Below are positions 33,110-45,325 of a DNA stretch of 64,000 nucleotides, piece by piece. The notes beneath the pieces were generated by a model that had not been told where the DNA came from, ran no database searches, and saw only the letters and a program-made list of their open reading frames with translations. Source of the stretch: Candolleomyces eurysporus (taxonomy: Eukaryota; Basidiomycota; Agaricomycetes; Agaricales; Psathyrellaceae); assembly GCA_027579435.1 (NCBI GenBank), contig JANBPK010000873.1:1-64000 (forward strand). Reading direction: 5' to 3'. A program made the translations under genes and the position numbers. Each line of letters begins with the position of its first letter. Position 1 is the first letter of the stretch.

Positions 33110-35026
33110 ATGGAACCTTCAACTAGTCAAGACGGCAAAGCTTCTGAGGCACTTGGTGGGGCCCCGCGCACTCTTGTCTTGTGCTTCGACGGGACTGCGG
33201 GTCAATTCGACAACGATGTACGTCTACCGTCCATCCTTCCCCACTTCGCCCCCCCGCAGCACGATACATCTTGTACTTACCAGGTCCTCCGTAGAACTCC
33301 AACGTCGTCAAGCTCTTCAGCCTGCTGAAGAAAGATCCCGAAGAGCAATTGTGCTACTACCAAGCTGGTATCGGAACATGGTTCAAGCCCGGAATCGTGT
33401 CCCCTGTACTTCACTGGTTCGCGGTCCTCATGGACTTGGGCATCGCCTGGTGAGTTCTTCACTAACGCCAATTTGAGCTGGTCTGACTGAGGCTCTGGAC
33501 GTCTCTGTTAGGTACATGGACGAACACGTCCTGGATGGCTACCGCTTCATCATGCAGAACTACAAAGCGGGGGACAAGGTGTGTTTGTTCGGGTTCTCGC
33601 GCGGGGCGTATACAGCTCGGTGAGTATTGATGACGCATTGAACGACGACATCACCCTGACAGTTTTGACTAGAGCCTTGGCTGGCATGCTCCACAAAGTA
33701 AGTCACCGCAATCATCTCGATTTGGGCTTTCGGCGCCGTCCCCCAGCAGTACCAAGTTTAGGATGCTGATCAGCGCACCCCATCTAGGTCGGCCTTCTCC
33801 CGCGAGACAATGATGCACAGATGCCCTTTGCGTACAAGTTGTATCAGCGGGAAGATGCAGCAGGGTTAGCGCTGTGCGCGGGATTTAAGCGGACTTATTG
33901 TCGAGAAGTCAAGATTGAGTTTGTTGGAGTGTGGTATGTCTTAACTGGTCGTTCTGTTCCATCACCCTCTAACTATGATACTTGCAGGGATACGGTAGCG
34001 AGTGTCGGGGTGATCATGGGACGGTCTTTACCGTTTACGAACTCTAACACTTCAGTCAAGACGTTTAGGCATGCCCTATCCTTGGATGAGGTAAGTAAGA
34101 TATGATACCGTTTTTCCGGCGTTTTGATTGGGGGATTTTGTATTGATTTACTCTTTTTTTTTGTCTGTGTTTATAGCATCGCGCCAGATTCCGGCCGAAT
34201 CTTTATCACTATTTGACGGTGAACAATGTAATGGCGATGCAAGCCCCGGCTCCCAAGCACATGCCTTTGGAGCTTACTGCCTCACCGTCGCCCAAGTCGT
34301 CGTCGTCGTCAGCTTCATCAAGCTCTGACGAGAGTTCCAAGAAAAAATCGCAGTCGGTTCTGGACAAGATCAAAGCAAAAGCTCACCGCAGGCGGACCTT
34401 ACAAAGCATAAAGGAAAAACTTGCCGACAAAGGGAAGGCTAGTACAGCCCCCGTGGTAGGATCGGACGATGTATTGGAGGTGTGGTTCAGCGGTTGCCAT
34501 GAAGGTGAGATGTCCGAGTCATTTCGCCCGAGTTTTAGTGTCGAATCAAATTAACTCTGGTACTGAATGATACGGCACAGATGTCGGAGGAGGGTCGGTT
34601 GCTAACGAAGCACCGCACTGTCTCTCGAACATTTCCCTTCGGTGGATGGTACGGCAGGCTATCATCACGAATAGCGGCATTTTGTTCGATGAGGTTGCGT
34701 TGGAACGGCTGAAGATTGATTTCGGACCGGAGAGGACGAAAGAGGGGGAGAGCTTGGATGCGGTGGATGCCGTGCAGCCCATCCACGACCAGCTCAAGAG
34801 GATGCCCTTGTGGTGGATTCTGGAGATCATGCCGATGACTTATGTGTGGCAGGACAAAGATGGGGCTTGGCACAGGACGTTCAGGTGGCACTTGGGCAAG
34901 GGCAGAAAGATTGAAGATAACCATCCGCATCTCCATGAAACTGTGAAGATTCGGATGGCTGATCCCTCATTGGGCTACAAGCCGCGAGCGCAGTGGGAGA
35001 AAGACACCGAGGTGTATGTCCAGTAA
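33110..35026 (+). CDS. DUF2235 alpha/beta hydrolase, copy A (stand-alone)
   Basis: Multi-exon gene. The N-terminus [17 protein letters not shown] leads into [17 protein letters not shown] and [13 protein letters not shown], the opening block of DUF2235. The nucleophile elbow is [12 protein letters not shown], with Ser in [32 protein letters not shown] (likely catalytic Asp) and LRWMVRQAI follow. A Ser/Lys-rich insert of about 60 residues ([17 protein letters not shown]) lies between these and is absent from copy B. It ends DTEVYVQ. Relatives include the Tle1-type phospholipases of bacterial secretion systems and many uncharacterised fungal proteins, so a lipase or esterase role is likely but unproven. 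All key motifs are intact. Confidence 0.88.
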
Positions 35027-35533
35027 AATTTTGAAACCTTAGTCCATGTACCTATATTCTTCTCTTCTCTTTGTTTTATGGCATTGGTTGTCTGGTCGTC
35101 GAGGCAAATGAGATCCGCTCCCTGATCGACCAGAGGTGATGCAGCACGTGGCAGACGGGTGGGTGGCTGTCCCATTGGGGAAGGCGATAATTACCCAATG
35201 CTTTTGAAGGAAGCTCTGAGCCGTTCTCCCATCTCCTTGACCCGCCGCTTCCTCTGATATATCCTCTCCACCGTACCTATCCACCTACGAGCACAACTCT
35301 CACGTCTGTTCGAACCACGAACGCCCAAAACGACATCCACAGGGCCACATCACCGATATAGCAGCTTGAAAGACGGTTACGAGATCAACACCACCTTTCC
35401 TTGATTCAGCAGACCAGTACTGTTCAACAAGAAAGAACTGGCAAGCATCATCATCACAACGTCCAGGAAATACACGACACCGGTATAAGAATCGACATCT
35501 CCCATCTATCCATCCCCATCGTTTGCTGGCCAA
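35027..35533. other. 5' region of the MAPKK gene
   Basis: 500 bases between DUF2235-A and the MAPKK start. There are antisense frames but no recognisable gene. This stretch is missing from copy B. Confidence 0.5.
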
Positions 35534-37658
35534 ATGACCACCCCAATCCGCAAGAAACGCAACTTCAAGGCTCTCCAGCTCAACGTCGGGTCTGGGGACA
35601 CCGCAGTAACGCAGAGCGCCGCCGTCTCGCAGCAGCAGCAGCAACCGTCGGCAGCAGATCCCAATGCCCTGTCGATGCGGACGGCGCCGACGGCTACGGG
35701 CCCTGGACTGAAGAAGAGGCCCCCGCCGATGACACTCAAGGCGCCCAAAATCAACTCGCATAGCGGGATGGCTTCTGCGACCACGCTGGACGACAGCGGG
35801 AGCCCCAACGGGAACGGGGGTGCTGCTGCTGGCGCGAACGGGAACGGGAACGGGAATTTCCTGGTGATAAGTAGCGGGCCTAGCAGTGCGCCGCTGACGG
35901 CTACGCATCTGAATGTGAACGTGCGGAGGAACACGTTGAATGCCAAGTTGGCGAATCTGGAGGCGAACAATGTGGGCGTGCATGCGAATGGGAGTGATGC
36001 TGACGGCNCGGAGGAGGGCGAGGATGGCGCGGCGGGTGCTGGCTCGTCAGGGGGCGCTGGGGGTGCTGGCGAGGGAGGCGAGGAGAAGAAGAAGGCGGGC
36101 AGAGTCAAGTTCCAGCTGAAGAACGAGGATTTGGTGGATATTAAAGATTTGGGCTCGGGCAATGGAGGAAGCGTGAAGAAGGTGGAGCATTTGCCTACGA
36201 AGACTTACATGGCGAAGAAGGTGCGTTTCTACAGCTTCATCTCAGAGTTGGCCGCGTATTGACATGGTATCTTGGTCATAGACGGTGCTCATCGACGCGA
36301 AACCCTCAGTTCAAAAGCAAATCATCCGTGAACTCCAAATTATGGACGACTGCCACTCGAAATATATCGTCTCTTTCTATGGCGCCTACCTCGCTGATCC
36401 CAACATCTGTATCTGCATGGAGTTCATGGACAAGAGCTCGTTGGATGGCATCTACAAGAAAATTGGTCCCATCGATATTGATGTTGTTGGCAAGATTGCA
36501 CTGGCAGTGCTGGAAGGCCTAACGTATCTGTACGATGTGCATCGGATTATCCATCGAGGTGAGCATACTATTCGTCCAATCGCATCCTCTTCTCCCCTTG
36601 CCCTTCACCCTGGCTGCGTCGCTGCTCGGGATGTCCAGACTGGCTCCCAGGCCGATCTTCTGTTGTCATAACAAAGTTCTCATTGCCTTGGTTGCACCCT
36701 TTCGGGGGTTGCTGATGCCGGGATGATATGAACTGGGATCATGACATCAACGCTACGACCTTCCTGTTTCGCGCTGTCGATTATCGCGCGCTGTGCGGCA
36801 TTTTCATTTACTGACAGTTGGTTCCCTCCAGATATTAAACCATCGAACATTCTGTGTAATTCGAAGGGTGAAATCAAGATATGTGATTTCGGAGTGTCTG
36901 GCGAATTAATCAATTCGATTGCGGACACTTTTGTGGGCACATCGACATACATGAGTGTGAGTCTTCTAGATCGACCTCAGAAGCCTGTTGGTTGCTAATG
37001 GACAATGTCCGCCTCTCTTCTTCTGCTTCTCTTTTTATCCGGCACCTGTGGGCGTAAATCCGGATCTACAGCCTGAACGGATACAGGGAGCGCAGTACAC
37101 AGTCAAATCCGACGTGTGGTCCCTCGGGATCTCGCTGATTGAGCTGGCCCTGGGACGGTTCCCATTCTCCAAGAGCGACTCGGACGACGAATCGGATTCC
37201 GATTTCGAGGGCACGCTGTCGCCCGCGACAATGGGCTCCTTGTCTCTGAACGACCTGCACGTCGTCTCCGAGGAGGGGGATGAGCAGAGGCCTCTGCCAC
37301 CACCCAGGCGGCGGCGCAAGAAATCGGAGACGACGAAGAAGGACAAGCGACGGAGCAAGGGCGTGAGCTTGGAGGGCGGGGGGATGACGATGAGTATTCT
37401 TGAGCTGCTGCAGCACATTGTGAACGAGCCTGCGCCCCGGCTGACGCCCGAGGGACGATACCCGAAGGAGGCGGAGCAGTTCACGGACGCGTGCCTGATG
37501 AAGGATGTTGACCAGCGAATGACACCCAAGGATCTGCTGGTGAGTGCTCTGCCCTGTATATATTCTCTGCCCACTCTGACTCGCTGCAGAAACACACATG
37601 GATCGAAATGTCGCGGGTCTCGGACCTGGACATGGAGGCGTGGGCGAACACATTCTGA
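35534..37658 (+). CDS. MAP kinase kinase, STE7/Fuz7 (pheromone-response) class
   Basis: It starts [17 protein letters not shown] Gly/Ala/Asn-rich leader of about 190 residues includes a poly-Gln run. The kinase domain begins [15 protein letters not shown] and shows YMAKK^[10 protein letters not shown] (ATP-binding Lys), [19 protein letters not shown] [47 protein letters not shown] (activation loop) and [15 protein letters not shown]. An acidic insert ([13 protein letters not shown]) sits where this class has one, and the end is [11 protein letters not shown]. One intron, inside the catalytic loop (36558 to about 36830), is unusually long at about 270 bases. By family it phosphorylates the Kss1/Fus3-type MAPK in mating and filamentation signalling. 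The N at 36007 fits the frame. Single copy here: it was lost from the second block. Confidence 0.92.
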
Positions 37659-37780
37659 GAGTGTGCTAAGAATTAATTATATATTTTTGTATTTTAGAAT
37701 AATGGGCACAACAGATGTCAACAAAGGATATGGCTGGTATGATGATCTGTTAACTGTGAATTGTCTGCAAGTGTCAGAAA

Positions 37781-39574
37781 ATGGGAAACTCTGCGTCCAA
37801 TCCCGCAAATGGGCGACAGCTCCATCCCCAACGACGCACCCAGTCGCCCTCGCCGTCGCCTGGCGGTGTCCACCGTTCCCTCCGCTCCAAGAAGCGCTCC
37901 CTCCAGCTCCCCGATCTCGACTCCCTCTCCCTCACTTACGCCGCATCGCAGCCCCATCGCCACGCAAGGACCCCCAACATCCCCATTCCAACGACGGCCG
38001 GCGTCGACCCCCAGCGAGAGCGTGGCAGAGTCGCCCCGGATCCCTTCTCCTCGGCGGATCTTCTCGACTATACCGCACCAGCACGAGGCACACCGTATTA
38101 CAAGACCCAGCAGCAGCAGCAGGTCCAGCAGCGGAGGATTCAGGAACTGTACAATCAAGCCAACATCCCAGCAGCGCCGCCAGAACCCTCAAAACCCCCC
38201 NGGATCCCCCTCGTTCGTGCACGAGGTGGTGCGGTCCTCGATCCCAGTGGCGTTGCAGCCCAAACCCAAAGTGGTCGAGGGGCAGCCTGTGATCAAGCCG
38301 GAGCCTGTGGCGGTCAAGATCGTGTGGAGGGGCGGGGGCCACCATGTCTTGCTAGCGCGTGCAGGGGACGACGAGTGGAAGGGGCGGCAGGCGATGGAGC
38401 GGGAGTCGCCTGGCAGCCCCGTGTTCGCTACGATGGTCAATCTCCTACCTGGCACGCACCACATCAGGTTCTTGGTGGACGATCAGTGGAGGGTCGCAGA
38501 TGATCTGCCGACGGCGGTGGATGACCAGGGGTCGTTGGCGAATTATGTTGCGGTAGCGTTGACGTCGACGAANCCCAAGGATCCCTCGTTCTTCTCNGAA
38601 TCGGCCCCGACTAGTCCCCAGCCTCCGAAACCCCATTCTGAGAGGCCGAACCCTGCGCAACAGGCCCAGTGGACGAATGTCCTCCCGCCAGAGCTGCTGG
38701 AGGCGTTCAAGGAGGAGGAGATGTACTTGGCGGCGAATCAGGGTCAGATCGACCCCCAGAATCACCACCATCGGGTGAGCGGGTTCGTCCCTGCACCCAA
38801 CATTCCCCCTGCACCCACNCTGCCCAGACATCTTGACAAACTCATTTTGAACATGAGGGTGAGCCCTGGACCCGCCCTTGCGGCGGTGGGCAACGTCGGA
38901 ACTGTCGGGAATGCGGCTAGTGTGGTGCAAAGCGGAAGCTCTGGANTGCCTAGCGGCATCGGAAGCGGCCAGGGAGGAAGGTCTTCGAGGAGAGATCGGA
39001 CGAGGGAGGAGAGGNAGGGAAGAGAGGAGGAGGGGTNAGGGAGAGAGGATATTCAGACGTCACTTCCTCACGAAGGATGCCTCCACCACCTCCACCACCT
39101 AGTGAAGTGGGGGAAATAGATCCGGCATTAGACGTCGACCAGGGGTATCATGCGCAGTCTCTGGCCTCGCCCCTTGCTCGAGGGTCTGCCAGTCTTGGTG
39201 GAGAGTCTGGGGTAGATGTCTGGAGTGGAACTCCGACCCCGAGTGCAAGTGAACCTCCATCGACTGCAGCGACGTCGGCTGTTACGACGCCCGCATCGGC
39301 CAATACACCTGCCATGCCTTCGACGCCTATCGCGCCATCGACTCCGGTCCCAAGTAGCTCAGGGGCGTCGGGTGTGGTGCCTTCAAGAACCCTGGCGATT
39401 GATACGATGAATATGCCCCCATTGACGGACGATGGGTCGGTGTTGCCTGTGCCGAGCCATGTGGTGCTGCACCATTTGTGTACGAGTGCGATTAGGAATG
39501 GGGTGCTGGCTGTGGGGAATACGACGAGGTATAAGAAGAAGTACCTGACTACCATCTACTACAAGCCGACGTAG
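37781..39574 (+). CDS. SNF1/AMPK complex beta subunit (Gal83/Sip family)
   Basis: It starts MGNSASNPANG, a fit for N-myristoylation. After a Ser/Pro/Arg-rich leader and a short poly-Gln, the glycogen-binding-like module reads VKIVWRGGGHHVLLARAG, WKGRQAMERES, LLPGTHHIRFLVDDQWRV and DDLPTAVDDQGSLANYV. The C-terminal ASC domain follows (TNVLPPELLEAF, LPRHLDKLIL). It ends SHVVLHHLCTSAIRNGVL and YKKKYLTTIYYKPT, the segment that binds SNF1 and the gamma subunit. A Pro/Ser/Thr-rich insert of about 200 residues splits the ASC domain. The N at 38201 must be dropped for continuity. Those at 38574, 38597, 38819 and 38945 stand for bases present in copy B, and two near 39015-39037 blur the frame in an Arg/Glu-rich stretch. 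The kinase complex controls glucose derepression and energy use. Confidence 0.88.
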
Positions 39575-40440
39575 GTGTCCCCGTGCGTGGCCGGGGGAAG
39601 GGAGCTCGGCGATTGATGACGATCGCAACCCCGGCTCTTCGGATGGCTCACCAGGCCATGCAATGTGACCGACTGCTCCTTCCGCTCAAGACTCGACAAC
39701 GAATGACGATGTTAATTTCCGACGAATTAAATTGAAACGTATCCCACCGTGCCCGGAGCCGTTGGNTTTTTTTCTTCGTCACATTCATCATCCTTACTGC
39801 TCGTTTCGCTACATCCTTTTTCTTTTCCGCTTTTGTTCTCCACTCTCTGTTTTTCAACCCACTTTATAGACGTTGATGGTGCTACCAACCGATCTCTCAT
39901 GATAATGCCTTTTTTTTTACACACGATATGCGACGGGTCGCTGGCGCTGCCCTCTTTTCTCAGCTCTCTGCGTCGTTCACGTTCAACTGTTCTCCCAATG
40001 GATTCTCTGCATCTCTTCTCTCCCTCTCCGTCTCGTTTCGTTTGTTGTAATTGTACTCCTACTGCCTTCTGGAAATGTAGCTTAGTGGACTGTTCTCCGT
40101 ACCTTATTTATTAGAGTTGAAATATGCATGCTACATTAGATGAAAATACCTGGACTGCATTTCAGAATTGCGGGGGGAGAAGGAGAGGGGGATGGATAGG
40201 GGCGCTTGGCCATTTTTGGGGCGAGTGTGACACGCGATCACATGAGAGTCGCGTGATGGCATTAGGGCGGCTTCCCTCCCCGAAGCAGGTCTTATGTATC
40301 TTTACCACCATCGCCGTCGTCGAAAAGTCAACGATATCCACTGGCAAATCTTCTCCAGAAACCGGTTAGCCCTAAATTTCTGCTATCTCACCCTATTGTT
40401 CGACGGATCCCGAGTGGTTGCGTGAATTAGATTTCGGGTC
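39575..40440. other. 3' flank of the SNF1 beta-subunit gene (copy A)
   Basis: Non-coding. It matches 46390-46925 downstream of the truncated copy, including the ATATGCGACGGGTCGCTGG and TTGTAATTGTACTCCTACTGCC runs. Confidence 0.65.
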
Positions 40441-41000
40441 GAAGCAGATAAGGTTAGGCCATTTGACCAGGAAGAGTTGGTGGGCGTCCAGTACTTGGTG
40501 ATCGTTTGAGCACATCACCGGCATGCTCTTTCCGGACCCTGCTTGAAGGTCTGCCATTCCATGTACGAGTATCATCATTCACATTATTCCCGTCAATACG
40601 AACTATAGATGAGATCGAAGAGCCGATAGCTGCGAGAAACTCATGCTTCAGAGAATCTCTAGAAGAGGCAGACGGGAAAATGGAGATCCCACTTGAACCA
40701 CAGATGAACAATTGCAGCAAATCAGCATAAAAATATTGGCAGACGACCGGGATATGATGCACCTTGATGTGCCCGAGTCAAAATGCCTTGGAACTGGCGT
40801 TCTGAGATAATTGCTAATTGCAGGATGCCGGTCAGGGTTTCGAGGGGGGCAGTTTTACTAGCCAAGAAGAAAGGATCAGCGCTATCATACCATCTCCTTT
40901 TCCTCGAACTTAATTATGAGACGGTGGTGGATAGAGAACCGTAATTTCACCTTGAAGCCGTTCCAACTCTATATTAATGTTGCGTAATGTCTGTGAAGCC
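40441..41000 (-). pseudogene. F-box N-terminal relic, copy A
   Basis: The minus strand starting near 41000 reads LRNINIELERLQGEITVL, the coiled-coil lead-in of mushroom F-box proteins. Stops and frame changes soon follow, while the DNA stays alignable to 47570-48140. It is more decayed than copy B. Confidence 0.5.
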
Positions 41001-41266
41001 GACTGGCGCTCTTTCAACGTTGGAAGGTTGTTATTGCCTCTCAAGCCAAGCAAAGAGCTCTAAGGAAACTTTCGAAAACCAATCACTATTAATCATTATT
41101 ACGGGTTGCATGGTAAATCATATCGAGGCGCCTACTTATCAAGAAAAACATTAGCTTACTATTTTTCAAGATCTCAAGCTCAAGCGTCGATATCACAGAA
41201 AGAGTCAAGAATATCAAACATTAGGACTACAAGTGTACGGGTAGCATTTGCAAGTGATTACACGTC

Positions 41267-44200
41267 ATGGGTAAGTTTTGCTCTTTTTGGAGCGGCCCTA
41301 TCTCTCAGGCGGCGCTGATTACTATCCGATTAGCATCCCTCCAGTCACGGTCGAGTTGTCGAGCCTTCCCCCGCCTTTCCACCAGTATCCTTCCAAGAGG
41401 ATGCCAGACACACGAAGATCCGGAGCTGCAAACATTTTTCCCCGTGCCGAGGGGTTTTTGGTTGAAGGCTCTAGTATCAACACCGCAGCAAATGACTTTT
41501 ACGTGATCAATAACAATCACACACACACACACCTCGATCTCACTGGACTTTTACAAGGATTGGGGCTCCTAGGTCTTTTCCAGGTGATATTCGATTTCTT
41601 TCGATCCCCAGAAGTTCGAGGTGCTCCCGGGGAGGTGCAATATCCCATCCCAGATCGTGCAGCGATTCGAGAAGCGTTACGAGAACACCTGAATGCCCAT
41701 AATCTCGCCGAAGATAACGCTAGGGGCACCCAGCCTCTTGAGGAGACTGACTACACCCTGGTGTGTATGATCTAACTCGTCGAGTGGTGCTCTGTTGAAT
41801 TCTGATCAAACTTACCTTTACATTCAAGACGGATATGAGCGACCCGGAATTACGAGAGTTGAGAACTCAAAGAGCAGTGACGAACGCTGAAATCTACACT
41901 CGNTGTATGATGTGCTCCAATGCCGGACTTCCTTGCTGGCACCCGAAACCTCGTTCTCCAACCGGTATCGTCCCGGGTGATGTCGGAACGTTCGATCTCA
42001 TGAATGGCTTTNAAAAAAATCTTCAACCTCTGGGACGATGGGTTTGCTGCACAGTACCGACTCCCTCCCAGGGAGTGTACTCATCTCAATCTATTCGATG
42101 AAGGATATATCATTCCCTCAGGCATTTCTTCTTTGAGTCATTGCCTATCAGAAGATGGAAGGTGAGCTCGTGTTACCTCCCATTGTAGACAAGTATTTGA
42201 ACAACTAACACTCTGCAGTCACATTACTTCGTACCACTTTCAGTGTAGAGCCAAGGAAGGTGCTGTGCTTGTATGCACCACACCAGCGGATCTGGAAGAG
42301 CTGGCCAACCCTGTTGCACAAGCTCTCGGTCGCTTTCTACATAAGCATGCTGGAGCTGTCTATCGTCACGCGAATGGAGACTATGAATATCTCTATGTCG
42401 TGACTGGATCCGTCAAGAGCGACAGCTGGGGTCTCGCGGCATATAAAGACCCAAGGGAAAATCCCAGCGAGGAGCTCGAACTCTCAAGGATAGGNGGAGA
42501 CTACAATTGTCCAACCAGATTACGAACCTATGCCTGGAGATGTAGCGGGATGGCGGAGGCTCGGGTCGGGTCAAATTCGGAAAAGGTGGGAGAAAACTAT
42601 AGAGGCAAGGATCAAACCCTCTTCCTTCGAGGAGTCACGCTGGCCTTCTCACAAGAGTTTCGTAACCGAGCGAATACCCCTCTGGAAGTGAACGCAGAGC
42701 ACGATCTCAATGGTTTGGGTTCGAGTGACGCCCATCCAAATGTCGGAGGCAGCCGGTACAATAATCCACTGGCAGGTAATGAAGGGTTGAACAACTCATC
42801 GGGAACTACAAGATCCACAGGCAGTGCAGCGAACTCGCCGCCTGGCGTCCAAGTGGATGATTTCCCTCAACTTTCGGATGCCGTACGTCGGTTTCANTTG
42901 AACTTTTTCGAGGCAGAGATCGTTGATGCAACTCTAGACGTTCCATCCTAGCAAAAGGATCGCCCAGTTTTTGNTGGAGCTGGTGAGTCACATGCTGCGG
43001 TCTACNAAGTAANTCATGCAAACTCGTGCATGGATGACATTCCAGACGGGGGCAAATTGCGCGCTTTGCCATGATGATGACTGGAGGCACAGTCCTAATT
43101 TTTGCATACCGTCATGGGGTGGTAAGTGCATATATCTTTGTACATGAGCTTCCATTAATGTACCTATGGGTCCAGATGTCGCATGTCTTGATGTTGTCGT
43201 GTCTAAAACGATAGGTGTCCTTGACGGTAAGCATGCTAGTACATCTCTCGCAAATCAGCACTAATGCCTTCGATTATATCTCAGGTGTGGCCTACCTGAT
43301 TCCTGGCGACGAGGTTGCCTCACTCAATGAGACGGAACCACCTTTGGCAGTCGAGGAAGAGCCTTGCTCCAGCCCCATCTCCTGCGATTCATCTGTTCCC
43401 GCCCCAGAAGCAGAAATTTCTCGGTACTATGAAGGCGTGGCCAGATTACGAAAGCGCGTGACCACCGAATCGTTCTCGTCCTCGTCCTCCGGACACCACC
43501 CATTTCGGAACGCNGAGTTCAGAAGCGTGGGCAATGATTTGAATGTGGCACTTGAAGGGCCCCCACGCACTCTTGTCCTGTGCTTTGACGGGACCGCAGG
43601 TCAATTCGATAATGACGTATGTTTGCCTACCATCCTTCATTGACTTCGTCTCCCTCCCCGATAGACTTCACGCTGACCAGGTCCTCCGTAGAACTCCAAC
43701 GTTGTGAAGTTCTTTGGCCTGCTGAAGAAAGATTCTAGAGAACAGTTGTGCTACTACGAAGCTGGTATCGGAACAAGGTTCAAACCTGGAATTGTGGGAT
43801 CACTGCTTCACTGGTTCGCGGTCCTCATGGACTTGGCCATCGCCTGGTGAGTGCTCTAACCAATGCCAGTCTGGGGTAGTTTGGCTGATGCCCTTCGTGC
43901 CTGCAATAGGTACCTTGACGAACACGTCCTGAATGGCTACCGCTTTATTATGCAGAACTACAGAGCTGGCGATAAGATATGTTTGTTGGGATTCTCGCGC
44001 GGGGCGTATACTGCTAGGTGGGTTCACACATTGTTGGACGACACCATTCTNACATTCTGTCTATATCCAGAGCCTTGGCTGGCATGCTCCACAAAGTAAG
44101 TCCCCCCCAATCATTGTCATTTGGGCTTTCCGCCGGCAACAACTTTGAAATGCCCTTCCGTGAACTCACCCTTCTCACTCATCTAGGTTGGTCTTCTCCC

Positions 44201-45287
44201 GCGAGATAACAATGAGCAAATGCCCTTTGCATACAAGTTGTATAAACGAGAAGACAAAGCAGGGCTAGTTCTGTGCGAGGGCTTCAAGCGGACCTACTGT
44301 CAAGATGTCAAGGTCGAGTTTGTTGGGGTGTGGTATGTATATCATCGTTCAGCTGGTCGTTCTGTTCCATTGAGCTCTGATAATGTGCTTGCAGGGATAC
44401 GGTAGCAAGCGTTGGAGTGATCGTGGGGCGAACTTTACCATTTACAAACTCGAACAGCTCAATCAAGACGTTTAGGCATGCGTTATCTTTGGACGAGGTA
44501 AGAGATGACTGTGTTTCTTTTGTACTCTGATCCTGATTGGAGGATGTTGTGTTGACATTGTCTTTTTTTNGTGTATAGCACCGAGCCAGATTCAGGCCGA
44601 ATCTTTACCATTATTTGACGCCGAATGATGTGCAGGCGACGCAAGCAACAGCCGAGGAAAAATTCAACGACAAAGGCAAGGCTACTACAATTCCCGTGCA
44701 AGTGCAAGGGCCGGACGTTTTGGAGGTCTGGTTCTGCGGTGGCCATTCAGGTGAGTAAGATCTCCGAGTCATTTCCCCGAGTTTTAGTGTCGAATTCAAT
44801 TCAATATGGTACTGATGGACAACCGATATGGAGCGTAGATGTCGGAGGGGGGTCCGCTGACAACGAGACACCGCACAGTCTCTCGAACATTACCCTTCGT
44901 TGGATGGTACGTCAAGCTATAGCGGCTGGTACCGGCATCTTGTTCGACGGGGTTGCATTGGAGCGGTTGAACATTGATCCCTGCCCGGAGAGGACAAACA
45001 AGACAGAGAATTTGGATATGGTGGATGCGGTGCAGCCTATCTACGACCAGCTGAAGCTGAAGCCCTTGTGGTGGATTTTGGAGATTATGCCTTTGACTTA
45101 TATGGGGCAGGATAAAGATGGGGTGTGGCACAAGATGTTTGGGTGGCATTTGGGCAGGGGAAGGAAGATTGAGGATAATCGTCCATGTTTCCATGAAACT
45201 GTGAGGATTCGGATGGTGGATTCCTCTTTGGGTTACAAGCCGCGAGTCATTTGGGAGGGAAAAGGAAATGAGGTCTATGTTCAGTAA
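41267..45287 (+). CDS. Fused gene: uncharacterised N-terminal domain plus DUF2235 hydrolase (copy B)
   Basis: The first coding exon is four bases (41267-41270, ATGG). Exon 2 (41309-41760) gives [34 protein letters not shown] and a hydrophobic helix ([18 protein letters not shown]). Exon 3 starts at 41829, and later exons read [69 protein letters not shown] and [18 protein letters not shown]. This half of about 600 residues resembles an uncharacterised Agaricomycete family. The exon from 43284 runs without a stop from [13 protein letters not shown] into [18 protein letters not shown] and so enters a full DUF2235 domain: [24 protein letters not shown], end NEVYVQ. The N at 42012 and 42974 must be dropped. 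The N at 43514 must be kept for the fusion; without it the first half would stop about 10 codons later and copy B would lack its own ATG. Confidence 0.65.
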
Positions 45288-45325
45288 AATTTTGAAACCT
45301 TAGTATAACGCATAATCTATGTACC

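Larger units (their letters stand above)
33140..41310. repeat. Segmental duplication, copy A
   Basis: Contains DUF2235-A, the MAPKK, the full SNF1 beta-subunit gene, its 3' flank and an F-box relic. Alignment by eye to 43540-48230 is close across exons, introns and flanks: introns match in position, and 3' flanks share runs such as GATATGCGACGGGTCGCTGG. The homology ends at the ATGG/GTAAGT start of the next gene near 41270, which is also echoed at the end of copy B. Confidence 0.85.

Noticed and set aside
35300..36162. Two minus-strand ORFs of 218-227 codons
   Set aside because: Antisense shadow of the GC-rich MAPKK leader; composition (poly-Ala/Pro/Arg) follows from the sense codons.
37035..37653. 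Minus-strand ORFs of 186-195 codons
   Set aside because: Antisense to the MAPKK C-terminal exon; no independent motifs.
39077..39574. Separate 165-codon gene starting MPPPPPPPSE
   Set aside because: It is the C-terminal part of the SNF1 beta subunit, cut off only because two N characters disturb the frame just upstream.
41518..41531. CA microsatellite as a non-coding repeat
   Set aside because: It is inside an exon and encodes the His/Thr run of INNNHTHTH in a coherent reading frame.
28346..45287. Secondary-metabolite gene cluster
   Set aside because: No polyketide synthase, peptide synthetase or terpene cyclase core is present; the P450, SDR, esterase and permease are scattered among unrelated housekeeping genes.
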